Source of the DNA: Paenibacillus roseus
Lineage (GTDB): Bacteria > Bacillota > Bacilli > Paenibacillales > Paenibacillaceae
Assembly: GCF_016424485.1 (NCBI RefSeq)
Contig: NZ_JAELUP010000089.1
Span: 22,947 to 86,946, forward strand
Length of the DNA: 64,000 nucleotides
Direction: 5' to 3'
The position numbers and the translations under genes were made by a program. Shown one piece after another: positions 57,948 to 64,000 of the stretch; position 1 is the first letter of the stretch; the number at the start of each line of letters is the position of its first letter. A model generated the notes under the pieces. It was not told the DNA's origin, ran no database searches, and saw nothing but the letters and a program-made list of their open reading frames with translations.

Positions 57948-59287
57948 TCTCTCATCCGGGAAATTATCAGGGATAACTGCTCCATCCCTGCCTGAATTTG
58001 ATTGATGTTAAGCTGGGAGACATTCAGCTTGACAATCGGAAGTTGCTCAAAGCTATGCAAATAATGGGGCTCCATGGAGCCCAGCAGTATTGATTTTTGC
58101 TTCAATGCACTGATCAACTTGCCGGTCAGCGCTCTTTTTTTGAGCAAAAAATGATTTAGGATCATGGGTTGTGCTGGCGGTATATAGGCTACCAGCTCCG
58201 GATGAAGCTCGGCCAAATGCTTTAAGGCGCTGTCCAGTACAAGGGCTTTTTCCGCATAGGAGGAAATTACACGTGCCCGGTGACGGGCAAACATGCCGCT
58301 TTTGATATATATTTCAAGCGCTGCCTGTGACATTGCCGCGCTATCTATATCGAGAATTCGCTTATATCGGGTAAATGCCTCGACTAGCGATTCAGGCAGG
58401 ATAGCCGCCCCGACCCGTAGACCCGGGAAAATAATTTTAGAATAACTTTTCAAATAGATGACACGGGAGGCGCGGCTGTAGGCATAGATGGGGTCGGACT
58501 TAGAATTTTGCTCAAAGTCGCCCATGTAGTCATCCTCGACAATATATACATCGTAGCGCTCGGCGAGTTCCGCAATTTTCTGCTTCGTCTCTTCATCATA
58601 CGAGCTGCCAAGCGGATTATGAAATCTGGGTATCGTATAGAAGAATTTGATGTTCCCGGTTCGAAATAACTGCTCCAACTCATCCAGATCGATACCCTTC
58701 GCTGTCCGGTTGATCCCCGCTACAGGAATGCCGCGCGTCTCCAGCAGCTCCATTAACAAATGGTAGCCGGGCTGTTCTACCAGTACTTTCTGCTTCCCGC
58801 TTGGAAATTCAAGTTCGCTCAAAATGGAAAGCGCCTGCTGCACTCCAGAGGTTATGATGATTTGCCTTGTGTTCACAAAAACCTGATAGGACATTAACTG
58901 CTTCTGGATAACCTGTATCAGGGCGGGAAGTCCATGGGGCATCCCGTATATGAACAGCTCGCTGCGGTAAGTATCGATGGCTTTATTCATACAGTGCTGG
59001 AAATCCACATAAGGAAAGATGTCGGGGTCTGGTGAGGCGGAAACAAAATCCAGTAAGGAAGATTGCTTCTCCTTAACGTCTTTCGTGTTTTTGACAACAA
59101 AGAATCCGCTCTTGGGAATAGAGTAAACCAAATGACGCTGTTCCAGCTCTTGCAGAGCTCTGATGATGGTGCTGTGGCTGTAATTGTATTGACGGGCAAG
59201 CAAACGGATGGAGGGGAGTTTATCCCCTTGCTTTGCATGATCGATCCATGTTTCCAAATCAGCAAGCAGCATCATATATTTAGTCAT
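57944..59287 (-). CDS. MocR/PdxR-type regulator (GntR HTH + aminotransferase fold)
   Basis: A 447-residue regulator. The N-terminal GntR winged helix is residues 8-70 (DKLPSIRLLARQYNYSHSTI, then ALQELEQRHLVYSIPKSGFF). The large C-terminal domain is a fold-type I aminotransferase: ITSGVQQALSIL, IVEDDYMGDFEQ (PLP-binding Asp) and YLKSYSKIIFPGLRVG with the PLP Lys. MocR proteins sense PLP or amino compounds and often control the gene beside them. GAGGGA precedes the ATG. It is divergent from the DMT transporter gene, its likely target, and convergent with the STM4011 gene. Confidence 0.93.
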   Translation of the reverse strand: MTKYMMLLADLETWIDHAKQGDKLPSIRLLARQYNYSHSTIIRALQELEQRHLVYSIPKSGFFVVKNTKDVKEKQSSLLDFVSASPDPDIFPYVDFQHCMNKAIDTYRSELFIYGMPHGLPALIQVIQKQLMSYQVFVNTRQIIITSGVQQALSILSELEFPSGKQKVLVEQPGYHLLMELLETRGIPVAGINRTAKGIDLDELEQLFRTGNIKFFYTIPRFHNPLGSSYDEETKQKIAELAERYDVYIVEDDYMGDFEQNSKSDPIYAYSRASRVIYLKSYSKIIFPGLRVGAAILPESLVEAFTRYKRILDIDSAAMSQAALEIYIKSGMFARHRARVISSYAEKALVLDSALKHLAELHPELVAYIPPAQPMILNHFLLKKRALTGKLISALKQKSILLGSMEPHYLHSFEQLPIVKLNVSQLNINQIQAGMEQLSLIISRMRD

Positions 59288-59434
59288 CGTATCCCTCAGT
59301 CTATATTCTGTATCGGTACAGATTATGTTTTCTACTATTGTATCACAGGTGAGTGCCGGGTAAGATCAGAGTATGGATGCTGCGCAGCATGACAAAAAGT
59401 CCGAATGGATAAGGACAGACAGAAGGTGAAAGCG

Positions 59435-60385
59435 ATGAATCAGAATCGAACCAGCGGTTATGCTGCCGCTTTAATGTACTCCGTTATTATCGGCTTTTCG
59501 TTTATATTTGTAAAAATCGCCCTGGAGGACGCAGGGCCATTGGATATTTTGGCACATCGTTTTACCTTGTCGTTTGCAGCGGCAACGATACCGATCCTGT
59601 TTGGATGGGTTCGACTTCAAATTAAATGGAAAAAAGATCTCTTGTATATCCTGCCTCTCGCTTTATTTTACCCCGTCTTGTTCTTTACCTTTCAGGTATT
59701 TGGACTGGTCTATACTACAACTTCGGAAGCGGGAATTATACAAGCAGCGATCCCGATCTTCACCATGCTGCTCGCCGCTTATTTTCTGAAGGAGCGGACC
59801 CGCGGCTGGCAGCTTGCGGCAACACTTGTCTCCGTATTTGGCGTCATGTTTATCTTTATGCTGAAAGGGTTGGATGTACGTTCTTCCAGTCTGATCGGGA
59901 GCTTACTGATCCTGCTGTCATCGCTCTCCTCTGCCGGCTACAATGTAATGGCCCGCAAGCTGGGGGGCAAATGGGATGTTTTTACATTAACGTATGTAAT
60001 GACTGCAGCAGGCTTTGTACTGTTCAATGCGATGGCGCTGGGCGAGCATTTGCGGCAGGGGGCACTTGGGCAATACTTTGCTCCATTTGCGAAGCTGCCA
60101 TTTTTAATGGCCATTTTGTATCTGGGTATTCTGTCCTCGCTTCTGACGTCGTATCTGTCCAATTTCGCCTTGTCCAAGCTGGAGGCGTCGCAGATGAGCG
60201 TATTTGCCAATTTGGCGACTCTGATCTCGATTTTGGCGGGAGTAATCGTATTAAATGAGCATCTGGAATGGTTCCACTATATTGGCGGCCTCTGCATCCT
60301 GCTCGGTGTTATCGGTCGGAATTTGCTGCCGAGACCAAAGAAGCGCGCGGTCAGTCGTCAACAAGGCGCAAGTTCGGGCTTATAA
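59435..60385 (+). CDS. EamA/DMT-superfamily transporter
   Basis: A 316-residue membrane protein with ten helices in two EamA repeats. GYAAALMYSVIIGFSFIFVK opens the first, and LSSAGYNVMARKLGGKWDVF the second; the C-terminus is a basic tail (NLLPRPKKRA). It probably exports or imports a small metabolite such as an amino acid or vitamin. AAGGTGA lies six bases before ATG 59435; an ATG at 59405 is in frame but lacks a site. Divergent transcription from a MocR regulator suggests that its substrate relates to PLP or an amino compound. Confidence 0.92.
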   Translation: MNQNRTSGYAAALMYSVIIGFSFIFVKIALEDAGPLDILAHRFTLSFAAATIPILFGWVRLQIKWKKDLLYILPLALFYPVLFFTFQVFGLVYTTTSEAGIIQAAIPIFTMLLAAYFLKERTRGWQLAATLVSVFGVMFIFMLKGLDVRSSSLIGSLLILLSSLSSAGYNVMARKLGGKWDVFTLTYVMTAAGFVLFNAMALGEHLRQGALGQYFAPFAKLPFLMAILYLGILSSLLTSYLSNFALSKLEASQMSVFANLATLISILAGVIVLNEHLEWFHYIGGLCILLGVIGRNLLPRPKKRAVSRQQGASSGL

Positions 60386-60395
60386 AGTATTTCAC

Positions 60396-60448
60396 TAAAG
60401 CCAAGGTCTCTTTGTTCAAACGCAAAGAGTTGCCTTGGCTTTTTTTGA
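60396..60448 (+). terminator. Terminator of the DMT transporter gene
   Basis: AAAGCCAAGG (60397-60406) pairs with CCTTGGCTTT (60433-60442), with CTCTTTG and CAAAGAG pairing inside, followed by a run of T. Strong intrinsic terminator. Confidence 0.92.
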
Positions 60449-60512
60449 AATCCAAATGAGGAATATTTATTGTGCAAATCAAGCTGGATGGGGTAAAAGC
60501 AACCTCCAGGAC

Positions 60513-61349
60513 TTATTTGGGTGTATCAAAAAAATCCGGGTGGGCTCCTGTCCTTATATCCTGATTTAACCCGTCAATGGCAAGCATCGCTTCATCGGAA
60601 AGCTCGAAATCGAAAATACCGGCATTCTCGATAATACGCGTCGTTGTAACGGATTTGGGAATGGTTGCAATGCCAAGCTGCAGATTCCACCTCAAGATAA
60701 TTTGCGCGACGGATTTATTGAGCCGGGACGCAAGCTCAGTAAGAACCGGTTCATCCATAAGTCTCCCCCGCATAAGCGGGCTCCATGCTTCCACCTGAAT
60801 GCCGCGGTTCCGGCAGAAGTTCAGCAAGGGCTTCTGTGTAAGCCGAGGATGAAGCTCAATCTGGTTAACCGCTGGAAGGATGTCGCTTGTTGCGATTATT
60901 TCCTCCAGATGATGAGTCTGGAAATTGCTTACCCCGATCGCCTTGATTTTGCCTTCCTCATACAATTTAATGAAAGCGCGCCAAGTTTCCGTGAATGCAT
61001 CCCGAACCGGCCAGTGAATCAGGTACAGGTCAATATAGTCAAGCTTCAACTGCTTCAGGCTTTCCTCAAAGGCGCTGATTGTACGCTCATAGCCATGCTC
61101 TGTGTTCCAGAGCTTCGTGGTCACAAACAATTCTTCGCGCGGCACTCCCGATTGCCGGATCGCTTTGCCGACTTCCGCCTCATTTCCATAGATGGTTGCA
61201 GTATCAATACTCCGATATCCGTAATCAAGAGCGGTTCGTACAGAGCGGATCAGCTTTTCCTCTTCCCTGACCTTCCAGACGCCGAGGCCAAGCCATGGCA
61301 TTTCCGTGCCGTTATTTAACCGGATTCTGTCTGTAATTGAGCGGGTCAA
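60513..61349 (-). CDS. Aldo/keto reductase
   Basis: A 278-residue NADPH-dependent oxidoreductase of TIM-barrel fold. The catalytic tetrad is visible: Asp and Tyr in YRSIDTATIYGNEAEVGKAI, Lys in FVTTKLWN, and His in DLYLIHWPV. Later GVSNFQTHHLEEI and INQIELHP-like VNQIELHPRLTQ, and the NADP-binding ATIPKSVTTTRI, fit the DKGR-like subgroup. I start at TTG 61349 with GGGAGG eight bases upstream; an ATG at 61391 would add 14 residues. Substrates are aldehydes or ketones such as methylglyoxal. It is divergent from the glycosyltransferase gene. Confidence 0.94.
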   Translation of the reverse strand: MTRSITDRIRLNNGTEMPWLGLGVWKVREEEKLIRSVRTALDYGYRSIDTATIYGNEAEVGKAIRQSGVPREELFVTTKLWNTEHGYERTISAFEESLKQLKLDYIDLYLIHWPVRDAFTETWRAFIKLYEEGKIKAIGVSNFQTHHLEEIIATSDILPAVNQIELHPRLTQKPLLNFCRNRGIQVEAWSPLMRGRLMDEPVLTELASRLNKSVAQIILRWNLQLGIATIPKSVTTTRIIENAGIFDFELSDEAMLAIDGLNQDIRTGAHPDFFDTPK

Positions 61350-61542
61350 CAGCAACGCCTCCCTGCCTCCATATTGTTTTTTTAGAAACATGCATATGAC
61401 TGGCTGCTTTTTTATATTACTTCAAGAAAGGAAAACCTTAGGCTGGCAATTGCAGTCTTCTAAGCCGGATTTAAAATATGGGTTGCGCAAAACGACGCCG
61501 AAAAAGCAGAAAACAGCCGTTCAGGAAGAAGGGGGAACTCGC

Positions 61543-62667
61543 TTGAGTCGACAGGTGAATGTGTCACTATGCATGATTGTTAAAAATGAGGAGGCCGTTA
61601 TCGGCAGGACATTGGAGAAAGCGGATAGATATGTGGATGAGATTGTTATTGTAGATACAGGTTCGACCGACAGAACGAAGGAAATTTGTCGGAAGCATAA
61701 GGCAAAAATCTATGACTTCAAGTGGACAGCCAGCTTTGCCGAAGCGCGCAACTATGGTCTGGGCAAGGCAGCGGGCAAATGGATTTTGTGGTTGGATGCG
61801 GATGAAGAGCTGGAGGTGGAGGACGAGCAGCTATGGCGGAGCAGCCTGGAGCAGAGCACCCCTCTTTTGTGGGCGGTCCCGATCATCAATTATTATGGCA
61901 AAGAGCCTGCAGATCCGAATAGGGCGTACTTTGCCGCCCAACATAGAGTGTTCCGTAACGGTGCGGGGCTGCGATTTGCTGGTGCTATTCATGAGCAGCT
62001 TCAGGTCGGTCAAATCCCGGATGATGCATTGGAGCTTAGGCAGCTGCCGGCGCGCATTCACCATTATGGCTATATGGACGCTATAACCGGGGAGAAGAAC
62101 AAGCATCATCGCAATTTATCTCTGCTGGAGCGAGAAAAGGCCAACGAAGACTACAGTCCATGGGTGGATTATCATTTGGCAAGTGAATATTACCGGGTAA
62201 ACCAATACGAAGAGGCATTTGCAAACCTGAACATCTCGATCAGGCGATTTGTGTCGGCAGGCAAACTGCCTCCGTCGCTGATCTACAAAATGAAATATGA
62301 TATTTTGCTTGCACTTGGGAGTATTGGCAGTGCAGAACAAGGAATTGACAGAGCGATTCAGCTTTATCCGGATTATACGGATCTTCATTACTATAGAGGG
62401 GTTATTTTGTTCATAAAGGAGAAATATGAGGCTGCCGAGGCAGCATTCCGCTATTGTCTCGAGCTTGGGGAGGAACGGCTTCCTTATTTGATCCTGAAAG
62501 GAGTCGGCAGCTTTTATGCGCTGTATTTAATTGGGCGATGCCGGGAGGAGTCCGGGGACATGGAGGGGGCCAAAGTGTTCTACAAGAGAGCCATTGACCT
62601 ATATCCGGGGTATGACGAAGCCAGGGAGAGATTGCAAAAGCTTGCGCATGATGATAAACAAGCTTGA
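61543..62667 (+). CDS. Family 2 glycosyltransferase with TPR repeats
   Basis: A 374-residue cytoplasmic protein. The GT-A domain fills residues 1-200: VNVSLCMIVKNEEAVIGRTL, VDTGSTDRTKEIC (nucleotide binding) and LWLDADEEL (metal-binding DxD). Residues 205-370 are helical repeats of TPR type (YHLASEYYRVNQYEEAFANL, DLHYYRGVILFIKEKYEAAE, GDMEGAKVFYKRAIDLYPGY). The TTG start has GGGGGAA seven bases upstream. It lies 204 bases ahead of a collagen-like gene, and this pairing is common around exosporium glycoproteins. I infer that it glycosylates Thr in the repeats of that protein. Confidence 0.9.
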   Translation: MSRQVNVSLCMIVKNEEAVIGRTLEKADRYVDEIVIVDTGSTDRTKEICRKHKAKIYDFKWTASFAEARNYGLGKAAGKWILWLDADEELEVEDEQLWRSSLEQSTPLLWAVPIINYYGKEPADPNRAYFAAQHRVFRNGAGLRFAGAIHEQLQVGQIPDDALELRQLPARIHHYGYMDAITGEKNKHHRNLSLLEREKANEDYSPWVDYHLASEYYRVNQYEEAFANLNISIRRFVSAGKLPPSLIYKMKYDILLALGSIGSAEQGIDRAIQLYPDYTDLHYYRGVILFIKEKYEAAEAAFRYCLELGEERLPYLILKGVGSFYALYLIGRCREESGDMEGAKVFYKRAIDLYPGYDEARERLQKLAHDDKQA

Positions 62668-62823
62668 ATCTCGAAAAATGGAGTTCCGGAGTTTAGAAAG
62701 GAGAGTAAAACTAGCAATCAGTCCTCCTTAATGCGGTCACAAAATAGAAGTGAACTGGTTTTATCTTCTACCTAAAAATCAATAAAATGATAGGAATGCC
62801 CGGTTCAACGGATATTTATTTGC

Positions 62824-62832
62824 CATATTCTA
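62824..62832 (+). promoter_or_regulatory. Possible SigK -10 element ahead of the collagen-like gene
   Basis: CATATTCTA fits the mother-cell sigma factor SigK -10 consensus CATANNNTA and lies 40 bases before the start codon. A matching -35 AC pair at the right distance is not clear, so this is a weak call, though the timing would suit an exosporium protein. Confidence 0.3.
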
Positions 62833-62871
62833 TTTTGTGCATTATTAATTACCGTGTAGGGAGGTGGATTC

Positions 62872-64000
<1,129 letters not shown>

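Overview
The window looks like chromosomal DNA of a spore-forming, polysaccharide-degrading member of the Paenibacillaceae (Bacillota), most likely Paenibacillus. The evidence is an S-layer-anchored multimodular glycosidase, two YesM/YesN-type two-component systems next to sugar ABC transporters, a GerA-type germinant receptor operon, an Sda-like sporulation checkpoint protein, a collagen-like exosporium-type protein behind a glycosyltransferase, and AGGAGG-type ribosome binding sites with several TTG/GTG starts. I found no rRNA or tRNA gene, CRISPR array or intact mobile element.

Layout. 1-7.7 kb: 3' part of a giant secreted GH3+GH30 enzyme with several carbohydrate-binding modules and three SLH domains. 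8-9.4 kb: a DUF2164 protein and a TetR regulator. 9.5-16.3 kb: sugar ABC cassette 1 (kinase and AraC-type regulator on minus, binding protein and two permeases divergently on plus). 16.4-19.4 kb: YitT-like membrane protein, HAD hydrolase, old yellow enzyme. 19.9-28.7 kb: cassette 2 (unassigned glycosidase-like enzyme, binding protein, two permeases, regulator, kinase, all on plus). 29.0 kb: an extraordinary methionine-rich small protein. 30-35.3 kb: OmpR-type two-component system with a SwrC-like RND pump. 35.4-36.8 kb: TetR plus a YkkCD-like SMR pair. 37.2-39.9 kb: small regulators (Xre repressor with operator-like repeats, CheY-like receiver, Cro-like protein, Sda-like protein, EAL phosphodiesterase). 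40-45.5 kb: Gre-like protein, AdaA, and the ger operon. 45.7-48.8 kb: zinc-ribbon-less ribosomal protein L33, an LLM oxidoreductase with an ArsR regulator, an alkyltransferase-like protein, an IS3 relic, and an internally deleted heavy-metal P-type ATPase. 49-52.4 kb: YhgE/Pip-type membrane protein and a DUF3267 protein. 52.7-57.9 kb: a complete STM4015-4014-4013-4012-4011 cluster. 58-64 kb: MocR regulator and DMT transporter, aldo/keto reductase, glycosyltransferase, and the start of a collagen-like protein that runs off the window.

How the genes work together. The first 28 kb reads as a glycan-foraging region: a surface enzyme cuts polysaccharide outside the cell, and two separately controlled importers take up oligosaccharides. 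The best candidate for an undescribed system is the five-gene STM4011-4015 cluster (two radical SAM enzymes, an ATP-grasp-like protein, an alkaline-phosphatase-superfamily hydrolase and a leucine-rich-repeat protein). Its family names are established but I know of no biochemical role. The most unusual single gene is the 73-residue protein with 34 methionines at 29.0 kb. The 45-49 kb stretch looks like a decayed metal-related island. All domain calls come from reading motifs by eye; no database search was run.
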